Source of the DNA: Atrina japonica | Lineage: Eukaryota; Mollusca; Bivalvia; Pterioida; Pinnidae | Assembly: GCA_030159075.1 (NCBI GenBank) | Contig: BROG01000248.1 | Coordinates: 627,001 to 691,000 of the forward strand | Direction of reading: 5' to 3' | DNA length: 64,000 bases | Part shown: one piece after another, positions 1 to 12,854 of the stretch | Numbering within the stretch: the stretch's first letter is position 1 | Layout: the number at the start of each line of letters is the position of its first letter | Position numbers and translations under genes: made by a program | Notes under the pieces: generated by a model | The model's database searches: none | Seen by the model: only the letters and a program-made list of their open reading frames with translations | What the model was told of the DNA's origin: nothing

Positions 1-850
1 AGAAAACAGAAGTAAATATCATTAGACAGACTCAGTATAGGGAGTATAGATAATTAACATTACATAACACTAGTAACATAAAGGGATAACATATCGATTG
101 AAATAAATCAGCATGTATATTTCAATATCGATATAAATTAGGACGGGCTATGTCCTATAATTACGGAACCTATTAAATTGTCATGTGAATATAATAAGAC
201 TTCAGTTACAATTCCGACCGTCACTGAGTCCATATAAGAAAATATCGCACCTGCCGTACACGTGTTTTATCCGTATGATGTACAATCTACATACATTAAT
301 AGTTCGTTCTTCTTCCATAAAAACATGCAATCATGGCAAATGGGAATGTTTACAATTTTTAAACCATATCTTAATGTAAAAGTATTCCTTAATTATCCCA
401 TTAATACCCATTAGTATTCTTTCATATGTTCAATATTTATCTCTTTGGAATCATGGTTTTATTTAAAGATGTATATGATCCAAGAACCAAAGAAGACTTA
501 TGTCTACATCGTCATTTTCTTAGTAATTAAATATATCTACTTAACCAAAGAAACTAGTTCCTTTAATAAAAGATGGTTTATTGAAGTTTAAGATATATTC
601 AACTTAAGACGCAGAGATTAAATTTTGTCAAGACTTTGATTAATCGTATGTACTTTAATATTTTTTATAGAAACGCACAAATTTGTTTAATTTATGTCAG
701 ATACATGTATTTAAAAATTGTTATCAGTGAGGATTATATAGAGATGTTTACACCTAGCCTATATCAGCTGTAGATGAAGTAAACACAAATTTCACTTATG
801 CTGTTGATTCATGTCATAGTTCTTTACTGTTTTTCTTTGTGTACTATTGA
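1..850. other. AT-rich spacer, no gene seen
   Basis: No convincing exon, RNA gene or structured repeat was seen here. The only open frame (64 codons near 185-379) has no recognisable domain and a composition like the surrounding noncoding DNA. Confidence 0.6.
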
Positions 851-1067
851 CGTTTTACACCACATTTATCAGTTTTTCAGTTATGATTATGGTGGCTGTC
901 GGTTTTTAAAGATGGAGGAGAGTATTCAGCTATAAAGTTCCCGGGAAAACCACCGGCCCTCTGCATGTAAACTGGTAATCTCCTCCAAAAATCAGCTAAA
1001 ATTCCAGATGGACTCGAACCACGCTAATTAGAAGTGATGGACTTCATGGTGTAAAGCGCGATGCTCT
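851..1067 (-). mobile_element. tRNA-derived SINE relic
   Basis: On the minus strand a degraded tRNA-like head near 1067 carries a recognisable RNA polymerase III B box (reverse complement of gactcgaacc at 1011-1020). The SINE body follows, with the motifs shared by the other copies in this window: an accaccggccctctgcatgtaa stretch, a gatggaggagag block and a final ttacaccacatttatcag block. The A box is decayed. The head-body order matches the copies at 11.3, 34.6 and 48.0 kb. It is probably transcriptionally dead. Confidence 0.65.
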
Positions 1068-1383
1068 ATATTGGATCTGAGTTAAGTGTCTCATTAGTCA
1101 TCAGAACGATTATGAAGATTATTAATAGCGTATGTATTACCATATAAGAAACCCTTTAATTACATGCATATGCAACAATACAGTTACAGTACAGATTTCA
1201 ATACGCCGGTGCCATACGTAACGTCGTGTTGCACTGTAGTTAGATACGGAAATTTCGCCGGAGCAACTTTTTTAAAATGGGACTCATGTCATCCAAAATA
1301 TTTGATAGCGTCGTTAAAAGTGGAATGGGTTTTTTAATTTGTGTATACCAATAGATAAATAAGGATGTAATAAATACAAAACC

Positions 1384-1507
1384 ACACAAATGTTTCTATC
1401 CGTATCATCAGCGATCGTTTTAGCGGATGGATTCAATGAGAGCTAGTTAAATCCATTCTCTACAACGATCAAGTGCAGTCTGATGATACGGATAAAAACA
1501 TTTATGT
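1384..1507. mobile_element. Short hairpin MITE-like element
   Basis: Two 28-bp arms at 1384-1411 and 1480-1507 are near-perfect inverted copies, with the core atccgtatcatcag against ctgatgatacggat. They enclose about 70 bp whose inner flanks are also partly complementary (gatcgttttagcggatgg against gttgtagagaatgg). This is the structure expected of a small non-autonomous DNA transposon. No transposase is present and no target-site duplication could be assigned. Confidence 0.6.
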
Positions 1508-1509
1508 AG

Positions 1510-2392
1510 TATTTGTCTTTAAATGTTTTATGACGGTCAAAGTTTTTTCTCAACATTGAAAAGAAATACATTATCATTATAAATTTACGACAGCGAGTTC
1601 TCAATATGTTAGATTCAGTGGCAACACATTTATATTAGTTTGATTATAGACAGTTTAGAAGACGTCGTAGATACCTAAAATTAATCAATACATGTCATAT
1701 ATATTTTACCTGTCAATTTATGATATTAATTACAATACTGAGATCATATTAGACAAAGATTCAGAATGTCCCTCGCCTACGTAATTTTTAGTTTTATACA
1801 ATTATGCGCTGAGTATCCAGTCATCTTGAAAATAATGTCAAAATCATCCTGGATATGGTATTATAAATTATCTGTATGGGACATAAACAGACATTAATAT
1901 CACATTATTTATAACAATATCACTGAGACAGCAGATATGATGGATAAATATAGGTATCAGGCACTATAGCATACTATCATAATTACGTTCAAGTATTAAA
2001 CTGAAAACTGTTCTTATTTACTAATTTCATTGCAGCAACATTCTCTCCTGTTTTGCCACAATTATGATATCTTAAATCCTCATCATACTTTGCTGGATTT
2101 CCATTTTCAGAGTAGAATGTATGTAACCGGAATATGCAGTATAGTAAAGACCAAACTGATAATAATAAAATTTGACATGTGTATACAAATCAGCATGGCA
2201 ATTATGATATTAGCTTTATCAATTCAAGATTATGGCTTACATGTCACTGTTACTCCTAATTATAATCAAATATACGCTTGTAATTCCATTTAAAGTGTTT
2301 TTCTTAAATTTTACTGTCTCAAGCTGTAAAAGCTGGTGCACAGTTTCTTGGGTATGTATATATTATATAATTGGCAAAAATAATAATAAATA
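1510..2392. other. AT-rich spacer
   Basis: No exon-like segment or dispersed repeat was recognised. An 87-codon frame at 2030-2293 looks like chance. Confidence 0.55.
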
Positions 2393-2393
2393 A

Positions 2394-2443
<50 letters not shown>
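2393..2443. repeat. (ATA)n microsatellite
   Basis: About 17 trinucleotide ATA units, nearly uninterrupted, continuing into AT-rich DNA. Confidence 0.9.
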
Positions 2444-2447
<4 letters not shown>

Positions 2448-2865
2448 TATATAATTTTAATAATAACGAATTTAACAGAAACTAATGAGAAAGAAACATT
2501 TTTAGTGTTTCATGTAGCGAAGTATATGTTTTGAACAGGATAGACTAAGTTTCATTGACTGTGGAATTAGCGAAACAATTTAACGCATTTCTTCAGTTTA
2601 ATGATATTATAACATAATATGGAAACTTATCTTTGTTGAAATAAAAATAAAATAATTCATTTCGTCGAGAGTAAAAGTAAAATGATACTAAGATGTGTGC
2701 CTTCTTGTATAGCAAGTACGTGAACCTCAAATGCTAATATCTGAGTTATAGCTTAATAGTAAAAAGATATTAAACGTCGATGTAACATTAATTTCAGCCA
2801 ATCAGTAAATGAAAATGAACTATTTCCAACATCGTTTTTGCAAAATTTGCATTATTTAGATAACA

Positions 2866-2867
<2 letters not shown>

Positions 2868-2910
<43 letters not shown>

Positions 2911-2959
2911 TATACATATATATATATGTATTTCTATAAATATACATATATATATATGC

Positions 2960-3043
<84 letters not shown>
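2868..3043. repeat. Compound (TA)n-(TG)n microsatellite
   Basis: A TA tract of about 40 bp runs into imperfect TA/ATACA repeats and then an uninterrupted TG tract of about 78 bp at 2966-3043. Open frames on both strands here encode only His-Thr, Tyr-Ile or Cys-Val repeats and are not genes. Confidence 0.95.
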
Positions 3044-3044
<1 letters not shown>

Positions 3045-3797
3045 TCACATAATAGTATTTGGCAGGCACCGATACACTGCAGCATCGAAAGTTAGGAGTC
3101 GCCAATCTTAACACAAATGATGGCAGATTGCGCAGACGACTCAAAGGTGTGTAATCTTTTTATCCCCAGAATCAATGAGAGAGCATAAATTAAGGAACAC
3201 TAGCTATTCATTTCACTCTGGAGGGGGATTTCGTTATTCAACTATAATTGAATTGAAATAGTATACAATATGTTATAGCATTTAATGACATTTAATGACA
3301 TTTTATGATTTTAAAATTTCTTTACTGTTGATGTGGAAATTAATATAGAGATATTAGTCCATATTGACAGTCTACATATATAATATATCAGAAAAAGCAT
3401 AAAATAATATGTACATGAATCCATTTCTTTTGTAACAGAAGTTTCATGTAGCTGCATACGTTTTATATCGTAATGTCTATAAACATGTACTCATGGGCTT
3501 CCATACATTCATTACACTTATATTGCAACGGCTTGCACGTTTAAGTGAATCTTCAGTGTCCCCGTCAGAATAAGTAATTGATTTATCTGCAATTAACTTC
3601 TTTTTTGCGCATGCTGAAATTGTATATGTACATTTCTACATCCCTGTGCATATAATGCATATCCCAGTAGGTCTTCTGATACTACGGGTAAAGTACATAT
3701 GAATTTGTTTTCTTTCTTGACAAAAAATTGCAATTACATAAGAATCTTTCGGGTTCACCAAAATCATAATGATGATAAAGATAATAATAAACTATTA
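3044..3797. other. AT-rich spacer
   Basis: Nothing beyond a short direct repeat (atttaatgacatttaatgac near 3280) was seen. Confidence 0.5.
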
Positions 3798-3799
3798 AA

Positions 3800-3800
<1 letters not shown>

Positions 3801-3837
<37 letters not shown>

Positions 3838-4022
3838 CGACGACGATGATGATGATGATGATGATGATGATGTTGACGACGACTATCACGATGACGAAGA
3901 TGACGACGACGACGACGACGACGATTATTATTATTATTATTATTATTATGATGATTATGATGATTACATCGACGACGATGGTGATGACTACGATGACGAC
4001 GAAGACGATGATGATGATGAGT
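3801..4022. repeat. GAT/GAC/ATT trinucleotide repeat
   Basis: A compound trinucleotide array of gatgat, gacgac and attatt blocks, about 220 bp long. A 116-codon frame through it encodes runs of Met, Thr and Ile and is a product of the repeat. On the frame giving Asp it would look like an acidic tract, but no flanking exon supports that. Confidence 0.9.
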
Positions 4023-4130
4023 AGGATTATTAAATTGAGAAGTGAATAAAATAATGAAAAATGAATGAACAGGAAAAAAGGAAGCCCTTTATATATTTTT
4101 TGCGGAAGCGCTTATGTGCTCCGTGTGAAT

Positions 4131-4164
4131 TATATTTCATCTGGCAACCGCCAGATAAAATATA
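4131..4164. repeat. Small inverted repeat
   Basis: A stem of tatatttcatctggc against gccagataaaatata with a 4-nt loop. It could be a hairpin or the centre of a small palindromic element. Confidence 0.45.
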
Positions 4165-4169
4165 TTTCT

Positions 4170-5605
4170 CACTCACCACATACAGGTATCAGCACCTTTA
4201 ACATATAGACATTAATTTTATTTATATGTTGTATTATTTGCCTTCAGATCGCTCTAAGTTTATAATTCAAACTGCTGTGTTACTATTAAGTTCTATATCG
4301 AATATATATCTCATAATTTTGCAAAACTAGGACGTATTTAGATTTTCGAAATATTTCTGTTATTTTCAGTATCGCCCACGTTGTCACGTTAGCGTTCATT
4401 TACATCACATATGTATGTGTGTCTATGTACTGATGTCTATACGTTTTCTATTACCCTACTTTTGTTTTTCATTCCTATCCCTCTTTTATACCCTCTCATC
4501 GACAATATCAATCGGTAGCTATACGATTGTAAGGGGGATATCGCCAACGTAGTTTTGCCTCCGTCTATCAAAACATGCGTAAACGAATTGAAACCATTTG
4601 TTATACACAAAATGGTTCGACAAAATTCTTCTCATGTGCATTTGTATCTAACACGTTAAGAAGTTAATTGTTTTCATGTCTTGCATGAAATACACATTCA
4701 TTTAAAAAACACAACAAGCAGGTGTCGAACATATTTATGCTAATTCGTATGTTAAAGATAGCAAGGTGTTTTATGGAATTGCCATGTGTGTTGGACGTAC
4801 TGTGTGTAATGATTATACAATAACTAATACCAAATGTACAAATTTCACTGCATGAATTCTATCTGGTTTAAAACACGCATGTTTCTAATGGTATGATTTT
4901 CGAAACCATTTTGAACAAGCAATTATAGTGTTTTATACGTTTTATAATGGTTCTCAAGAATATCGATTCGTGATGTTCATTTCATAAATTATCTTTAATG
5001 CTAATATGAATCCTACTCCTGTTCTTGTATATGATTTATAGCAGTCCCAAAATAGAGATTTACACATTATTGGAGAAAAAACCGATCCCGTATAAAATGT
5101 TATATGTAAAATGTCTACAATATTTTCTGTAAAAATATCTCATGTTTCTTAAAACTTTCTTCGTATCCAGGTTTGCGTTTTCATTGTTGTTGTTTTGATG
5201 TTATTGTTTTGTTATTGTTGTTTATATTTTTGTAGACTAACTTCCTTTATCATTACAATTGAAATACTTTATTCCTGAAAATTCACATTTAAATTGGAAT
5301 TGTCGTTCGTAGATGTGAGAGTGAATTTAGAATGAAAGTGCATTTTGGAAGCTCTATTATTAAAGCACGAATATATATGTCATCCATGATACGATTGTGT
5401 TTCAGAATTTGTCGATATAACTCAAATATGCTAATATTACTCATATATATGTAAATCACTGACGTTTTAACTCGAATGTGTACACTTCTTTGTCAGTATA
5501 CTCCAATGTTAATAATTGTCGCTATTAACTAAGTTGATGTATATGATTGTCGACATAACACAAATATGTGTTAATCTAATAGTGAATTGGAATATCGTTG
5601 TATAA
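4170..5605. other. AT-rich spacer
   Basis: No gene was seen. There is a TTG-rich simple stretch around 5185-5230. Confidence 0.5.
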
Positions 5606-5610
5606 TCTAC

Positions 5611-5809
5611 CAGGGACATCCGAGACGGAATGGTTAGACCATTAAACTGTGCACCATTTAGTCACCATTAACTTCTGGTCAGCGCATGGTCGAGTCTCGA
5701 TTATTCTTTTTAAGTTTTCAGATTTATTGCGGAAGGTCAGTGGTCTCTTCCCGGGAACACCACCATATGACTGAACCATTGTTTAGTGCGGCGCAAAAAA
5801 CTAAAAACA
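5611..5809 (+). mobile_element. tRNA-derived SINE, internally deleted
   Basis: The head shows a tRNA-like A box (gagacggaatggttagacc near 5622-5640) and a B box (ggtcgagtctcg near 5688-5699). The body (gcggaaggtcagtggtctcttcccggg) then jumps to the terminal module (catatgactgaaccattgtttagtgcggcgcaaaa). Compared with the copy at 48 kb it lacks the segment carrying accgggttttctcctccacc. It would be pol III-transcribed if active, but the mutations suggest a relic. Confidence 0.7.
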
Positions 5810-5814
5810 TGTGT

Positions 5815-8029
5815 CAAAAATGTCTTACCAGGTATTGATAACGTTCATTTTGTATTGCAAGAAAATGAAAATAATCATCAGATTAAACAGATAGATCAGA
5901 TTTTTATGGTGAAATATCAGCAATGCCAAAAAGGTATATGTACATAAAATGAACACGAAATTGATAAGAAATCCCAATGAAACAATGAATATGTTTCTTA
6001 ACCGTTTGATTACCAATCTATAGCTAGATTTAAAACTAATTGATGACCTTTTCAACGAATTCGAGAGGTTTCCATAAAACATTTCCGACTGGTGAAGCAT
6101 GCCATCGGGAGACGTTTAGTCCTTCTGGACACCTGGTTTCATCCCGTTTTCGATTTGCAATTGTTCTTTATGTTGAGACCATTCCATATCCAACATGTTG
6201 TAATCTAATGGTACGTTTTCATTTTACTTGTTATAATTGTATAAGATATATTTCAATTTCTTGCTATAATAATACTATAATAATGTAAAATCCTAGCGGG
6301 CACCAGTCTATTGATCTGTCATTCAAACAGCATCCATAATGACAATAAATGCACTCTTACAAGCGTTAATTCGTTAAGTAAACAGTCTGTAGACTTACAT
6401 GTGTCAAGTCTGTTTATAAAAAGTCTTCAAGGGCCAGTAGGTATGTTTAACAAAACATATAAAAATTATAGATTTTTCATTTTTTCTTCTTTTGTTTGAT
6501 GTATAATAAAAAATAAGAGCTATACATAGGCATAAAAATCGTATATTCTTATATATTTTGTAAATAACAATGTCAGGTCCAGAATGGTATTTATATAAAA
6601 ATATTAAGTTAACCAATTGGAATTGAAAAGTTTCTAACTTGGGTATCTCAAGCGACTTTTACAACATACATAGGAATGTAAGAATTGTTTTAAAAACTAA
6701 AAAACACATTATCTTTGTAAAGCGTCATATATGTTATATTTATTTCGCACCCTGTGTTTCTTATTATGATATGTAACTTTAGGAACAATGCAATGAAACA
6801 TGTATACAATATTCGAAAAAAGTATTAACTATTTTTATTGATTTCTGAGAAGGAGAATTTTTCAGAAAGATTTACTACAATCGTATAATATTCTATTAAT
6901 TAAATCCATTCAAAATCCTCTTTTGACTTTGTGGGTAAAGATGTACTGGAGGAACAGATACCTACATGGACAGGTGGTTAGATAATCGTGCATCGTCATT
7001 CATCTCTAGAAAGCCCATGTTTGTGTATTACTAGATATTAAGTTAAATGCGGAGAGATGTTATTGTACACTGTAACTAGTTAATTTTAAATTACAAATTC
7101 ACAATTAAAAACCTGAAAAATTATTAAGTGTGGTATAAATCTCCAACCATGAAAACATATACATAACTGACTAAATGTCCATACAGACCGAGTGAGAACA
7201 CAATTAGAAACACGTTGACACTATAATGTATTGCAAAAATCTCATATAATAAGGACATCGAAATGAGAGAAAGTAATCTACATCCATTTTAAGATATTAT
7301 ACGGTATGTGAACATATAGTCAGGCCAATTACTAACTGTCGAGTTAGGCATCAGACATTTGCAAAGGCGCGAAAAAACATCAATTAATTTGAGGCAAAAT
7401 GTGGTCTTCGACAAAAAACAACAGCAGCAGAAGATAACATAACGAAGGCGGTCATAAATCATCGGGCAAACAGGAACGTTGAATAATGAAAACAAAGACT
7501 GTCGATCAGAAGTAAGATAGTTTCTGCTGGAAAGTTAAATGGAACAAGATTAAAGTATAGAAATATCAATGTGATGCATCGGAAAGAATAGACAGTAACA
7601 TATTAAAAAGATAAAGACACATAAATTCACTTAGGCTACACATTTCTTCTCGTTTCCTATCGTCATCTATACAATAATGCGGTTATACAATTTATGTCTA
7701 TTGTCATCCGTCTACGGTGAACAATAAGTTCTTATTAAAAAGAGGGCCAACTCTTTTTACATTTTGTTTATAGTATTTCTGGTAAACAGGTTACAGAAAT
7801 TATAAATTGCATGTCCCCTTGTCCAGGGCTATTGCAGTTCATATGAGGTCATATGGATTCACACCTCTGGTGAAGATCTGTTCAACTTCAAGGGAAAATA
7901 AATTAAAGGAATTTTTATATCAATGCTTATTTTTCTAAACCAATTCTTAGAATAAATATAGTAATGAATTGGCATTAAACTACCCGTACGTACAATGTTT
8001 CAAATGTGAAATTTAATATAATACTTATG
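5815..8029. other. AT-rich spacer
   Basis: Open frames of up to 91 codons occur on both strands (for example minus 5825-6100, rich in Phe and Ile) but resemble no known protein, show no exon-like composition and have no splice context I would defend. No repeats were recognised. Confidence 0.5.
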
Positions 8030-8700
8030 TTTCATACTCGGAGAGTTTACTTTCTACACAGACAAACCAAGCTTTACGACAAACGGGGTGAATCTGGTTT
8101 TCTAATGGTCCACTTTCTACATTTATGTAGTAATATCCCTTTTCACCATGACATTGTGTTTATATTTGGCAGATGATTCGCCCGATATGTCAGACCGTGT
8201 ACATCATGATCAGGAACATCTCATATACAGAGGAAATATGTCAGACCGTGTACATCATGATCAGGAACATCTCATATACAGAGGAAATATGTCAGACCGT
8301 GTACATCATGATCAGGAACATCTCATATACAAAGGAAAACTTCTAAATGATAAGTTGTCGTCACAAGATATCATCATCATCATCATCATCATCATTAAAT
8401 GTCAACATTTCTCAACTTATACGGTTGAAATAATTACCTAGTTTCCAATTAGAGTGCTTCACTGAGGGAAATGTTGAAGTCTCGATACTGGTTGTTGTGT
8501 CATCTCTGCTGATTATGACGAGATTTCATTCCTAAATTATTTCATTTGAATTTATCTATCGACGCAAGGCGGGTGTGCTTCCTCCTCCATGACACTTTAT
8601 TCGACCTCAGGATTTTCAGAGACCCGTGTGTCCAATTTTCGCCCGATTTGTATGTATTGTCTCGTGATCATCGTGCGACTAAAACTTTGGAATATGGGAT
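8030..8700 (+). pseudogene. Decayed reverse-transcriptase retroelement 3' portion
   Basis: A plus-strand relic of the retroelement family seen across the window. Segments match, in order: the LYDKR region (tttacgacaaacgg at 8073), the block ccacatttatgtagtaatatccct near 8110, the QMIRYAR region (cagatgattcgcccg at 8170), and the 3' noncoding module (gggtgtgcttcctcctccatg near 8570, then gattttcagagacccgtgtgtccaat). The copy carries an expanded internal repeat, an ATC microsatellite and many indels, so it encodes nothing. The downstream end differs from the main 3' UTR type, so it may be a subfamily. Confidence 0.7.
8187..8339 (+). repeat. Three 51-bp tandem copies inside the retroelement relic
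   Basis: Three almost identical 51-bp units begin at 8187, 8238 and 8289. Because 51 is a multiple of three, they read as a 17-residue repeat (MSDRVHHDQEHLIYRGN) in one frame, but this is not the ancestral reverse-transcriptase frame throughout. The last unit differs by one base (acaaagg for acagagg). Confidence 0.95.
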
Positions 8701-8704
8701 TCTT

Positions 8705-11270
8705 ATATCATTACGGAATTGTTGAAACTGTTATTCTGTTGTGTTGTTGTTGATGTTGTTGATGTTGTTGTTGTTGTCTGAACGGCCAACAAAACTTACC
8801 CTCTTTAGCATATATACTTCCCCCATACATATCTAAGATACACCATGATAGAAAGTTAACAAGCATACAGACTACACCATAGGCAGCATCTCTCTGTATG
8901 TTTGTTCTGCATGTTGAAAGTATGCTGAAATCAAGTGCGGATAATGTCAATGTTAATTTATTTTGGAGGCCAAATAATAATGGACCCGCTACCATAAATA
9001 ATTTACAAGGAAAAGGCATACCCATTATGCTTCCAAGTACATGTTTGTTTTTATAGGCAATTGACAATCCATACGAACGCACTTATCATTTATGTAAATA
9101 TGCGTCAATTAATACACGACAGATATACCATTGTTAACAAAGTTTAAGTTAAACGAACACACTTATCCTTTCTAAGTATACATGCCAGTAAGATTAATGA
9201 GTTTAAGTTTTATAGGTAGCCATACAAATTCAAAAAGAGTATTAAGACATAGAAAGCGACGTCTGAGAACCAATAATTCGGCAATAAACAATTCCAAAAC
9301 ATGCAAGAAGAAGTCAAGATGAACAGAGTCAAAAAGAAAGGAAAATATGTCAATAAACCCTCGGAGACGTATTAAATTGTATCCTTTTTTAATTCCGGAA
9401 ATCTTTTCCAAACTAATAGGAGATATCTTTTATTCTTATTCAATTCGATTACTTTCTATGATTTTGCAATGGAATAAAACAGATGCGAACCATTAGAGGC
9501 AATTAAAGATATTTACAGCAGCCATACAGTCCATTTTGCTTTTAATCTGTGTTTGGAAGAAACATCTAACTTTCCTGTAAGTAACAAATATCTTACACAA
9601 TGTTTTTTTTCTTTGCTTAAATTTTGCTTTACGACCCGTCAATCACATTCCGATTAAGTGGAGACACCACATTACAATCTAAAAGTATTGTGTCACAAAT
9701 ATTTAACTGTGCTATGGTCGTGTTCCAATACAGTGATGCCGTGACAAGTACCCTCACAGTGTTAATGTCTCTTCCCATTAATGAACAGTGCAGGTTAAAG
9801 GGGACAAAAGTCTTAATCAACTCAAGTAACCATTCCGATCTGTCCATGAGGGTACATATAACTGAAAAGTCGGAATTATTAGTCAACCTTGCAAAACCCT
9901 TTCGTAAGACAACGTGGGAAATACTGAATTACACTCTATACCCTAATTGATGTATTGACAATATTCAGTGTGTAGCGAATTTTTCAAGTCCACAATGGAT
10001 CGACATCAGTGTGATGGGACGTTTTAATACTAGCGGGAGATTAAATTGTTGCCATGGACATCGTTTATACAATAGAAAAATCTAGATCATCAACATAATC
10101 CTCGAAAATTCTTATAACTAAGCAGATTTTAGATCGTCAATTAAATGAACAGGCTTTGCGGTATTTGAACCTCTAAAATAAGATTAATTTAGGTTTTCAT
10201 TTTTGACGACAGAAACGTAAAATCGTAATGATCTGCCCTATGAGATTGTATTTCCATGGAGACGAAATGCTTTAACATATGATAGTTCTTTGTTACAAAT
10301 GGTTGATTCCTATGGATTGCAAAACATATTAATAATTAGACAGTTTGGTTGATATATGATGACCAACATTCGTCATTACATGCCAGTTATTGGACTTTAA
10401 AATCTTAATTGTAATGAAGACAGCTCTTTGGGGCATAGAATTTATATCTTCTTGTCGCTTTGTCACGATATACAAAAAATACATTGTTTACATTTCCCTG
10501 TCTACCACTGACAAGATTCTGAAAATGATTATTGTAAACTGCAGATTGACAATAAAGAATTGGGTGTCGACCTGTAATTCAAATAAATATTATGAAACTA
10601 TTACAAATTGCATAACAAAATTTAATTAAATCAAAACGCCAAGGAGTTTGGTGATATAACGGTATTTAATAACCCTAATAATTTAGTAAGCCAATACCAT
10701 TTTCAAATTGTTTTCTGATAAGAAAATGAAAAACGTTTTATCGAATCCTAAAGGGAAAAACCATACAATCATATTTGTGAAACATCTGGCTAAGATACCA
10801 TATTTAACAAGTTTATCACATTTTAACGGCTGTGCAAGTTAAAGAAATCAATATTTTTGCCAGATATCTTCTGTTATGGAATACACAATTTTAATTATCA
10901 AATTGAAATTCTGCATCTCCAGTACATATTTGTTCTTTATTTGATTTCCTGTTGGAATAAAGATTTTTCTGCATTTGGTTTTTGTTTTCCATTTAGCAAA
11001 TTTACTGCCTTTTAAATATCAAAAGATATATAAAAATGAAACACATATCAATTTCCATTTATGCTTCCTCTGTTTAATGAGGAATGACGTAATTGATAAA
11101 CAATACATTTCTGTATAACATTTTCCGGTAAATTGTTTCATGTTGACTTAGTTGACCATGACTTGGTTTCAAAATACAAATCTTAAATTGTTATACATCG
11201 CACCAGCAGGGTATGTTTAATGTTTAAGAGATCACCTCCGATCGGGTGTGTCAGGTATCATTTCTAGTTC
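8705..11270. other. AT-rich spacer
   Basis: Holds a short TGT/GTT-rich tract at about 8738-8780. Open frames at 8711-9082 (minus, 123 codons, ending in Gln/His repeats) and 9624-9950 (plus, 108 codons) were examined. Neither shows a family motif, and both overlap AT-rich or simple sequence. No gene is called. Confidence 0.5.
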
Positions 11271-11274
11271 GTTT

Positions 11275-11520
11275 TTTATTGTTGTTTTATGACAGACACA
11301 AAATTCTTAGTCATGTGTTAGCGGTCAGTATCTAATGATATTGGAAGAAAACCGGTTACAATGTACCCGGAAAGAAACCATCGGTAAGTAGACTGGCAAT
11401 TTTTCTCACGAAATCAGATTAGTTTCCAGCAGTACTCGAACCCGAGCTGACAAGAAGTGAGAGGTGTCGTGGTTTAAAGCGTGATACTCTAACCGTTCGG
11501 CCACGGAAATCCCTCCTGGT
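11275..11520 (-). mobile_element. tRNA-derived SINE
   Basis: The minus-strand head near 11,520 resembles a Ser/Leu-type tRNA with a long variable region: A box from the reverse complement of ctctaaccgttcggccac (about 11,487-11,504) and B box from the reverse complement of tactcgaaccc (11,433-11,443). The shared body (tagactggcaatttttctcac, then accggttacaatgtacccgg) and a degraded 3' end follow. It is the best-preserved tRNA head of the reversed copies. Confidence 0.75.
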
Positions 11521-12011
11521 TCGTATCAAATACCTCTGTAATAGAGGTAAATCTGTTAGTACGCCAAATGCACGTTATAAAAACTGCAAAGCATTCGCCC
11601 TTTGAATGAGATTTGAATCAAAGGATGCGCATATATTGTGACAGGTATTTATCAAATTAAATGTGATTGAAATATACGACATTGTTTTTCCATGCACTTA
11701 ACCCATTAATGAACCCCTCCACTTTATGATTTCAGATACAATATTTGTACTGATTTGAATGCCAAATGTTTGCATGTGAAGTGAATATTTAACAGGTATT
11801 TTTGTAAGGGAAAATTTGGTTCAGCCTAAATCTATTGAGGTGTACATCAATAATATTCCGGACAAACTACTATTTTATTAGGACTAAGTCATTTGTCGAG
11901 ATATCGGGACCACTGACTAGATCAAATATTAAAGAATGTTGGTCAAAATCGTGCCCGTTCTAGATATGAAATCAGCATACAGCTTTTGGTTACTACAAAA
12001 TGTATTCCAAT

Positions 12012-12850
12012 GTATAAATCTTTAGGATTTTCAGGACACAGACACAAATCAGGCAAAAATGGAAAAACACGGACCTCGGGAAACCAAGAGGTCAGATCAG
12101 GTGCTATGGAGGAGTAAACATCCCCTGTCGACCGGTCACACCCGCCTTGAGTCCATAGTCAAGTCCAAATGAAATACGTGAGGAACGAATTCTCGTCACA
12201 ATTGGTACAGACGTCTCAACAACCGCCGACGAAAAGGCAACTCAACATTTCATTCATTGAAACAGAGTGATCGCAATACAAGACTATTATACCGATCGTA
12301 AAATTTGCGGAACGTTGACATCAAAAGCGGTTATTGATATCCCTGTTTCAATAATTTGTCAGTGAGTAGTTTACCTCTGTATATGAAATGTTCATATGTT
12401 GAACACATGCTGGCATAACGGATCATTAGTGAAATTAAAGGACACCGCTAGCCTTTTCTTCTTTTGATTCAGCAGTTTCTGAATGAAGTCTGTTTAGTAT
12501 GAATAAAGGAGAAGTCGGCCAATAAAGGAGCACAATTGGTTCCCATAAATATGCTGACAGTTTTTTGAAACACAACGTCTCCGAACATTACAGATATGTT
12601 GTCTGTTATAAATTCCAGCATGTTATTATATCAACGTCAGTGTATTTTTGTGTAGAATCAGAGTGTTGTTTCACAAAATAAGTATCATGATAACCAATCA
12701 CTAGATATCTATTTTTTCGCGTACCACTTTTAGTGAAAAAGCAGTTGTCTATGATGCTTAAAAGTCTTTCTTTTAATTTTTTAACATTTACTAAAAGGCG
12801 CCCACGATATTGCACACAGACATACAACATGAACATCATTTTAGAAAAGG
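12012..12850 (-). pseudogene. Reverse-transcriptase retroelement copy, internally deleted
   Basis: The longest reverse-transcriptase stretch in the window. Reading the minus strand from about 12,839 there is an open segment with LKERLLSIIDNCFF and YLVIGYHDTYFVK, then FGDVVFQKTVSIFMGTNCAPLLADF (MGTNCAPLLAD at about 12,514-12,546), the RT motif-B region, then FIQKLLNQKKKRLAVSFN. Near 12,433 the sequence jumps directly to the MIRYA..CSTYEHFIYRGKLL region. About 270 bp present in the 25.5-26.3 kb copy are missing, including the catalytic YIDD box. The C-terminal FRKFY.RYNSL block and the 3' noncoding module (ending about 12,016) follow. Stops and the deletion make it a pseudogene. The clade is uncertain; Penelope-like is my inference. 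Confidence 0.85.
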
Positions 12851-12854
12851 AACC

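Noticed and set aside
3699..4049. 116-codon frame with poly-Met and poly-Thr
   Set aside because: Trinucleotide repeat translation.
9624..9950. 108-codon plus-strand frame that looked protein-like
   Set aside because: No motif recognised, the antisense strand is open too, and no intron signals or codon bias set it apart from the surroundings.
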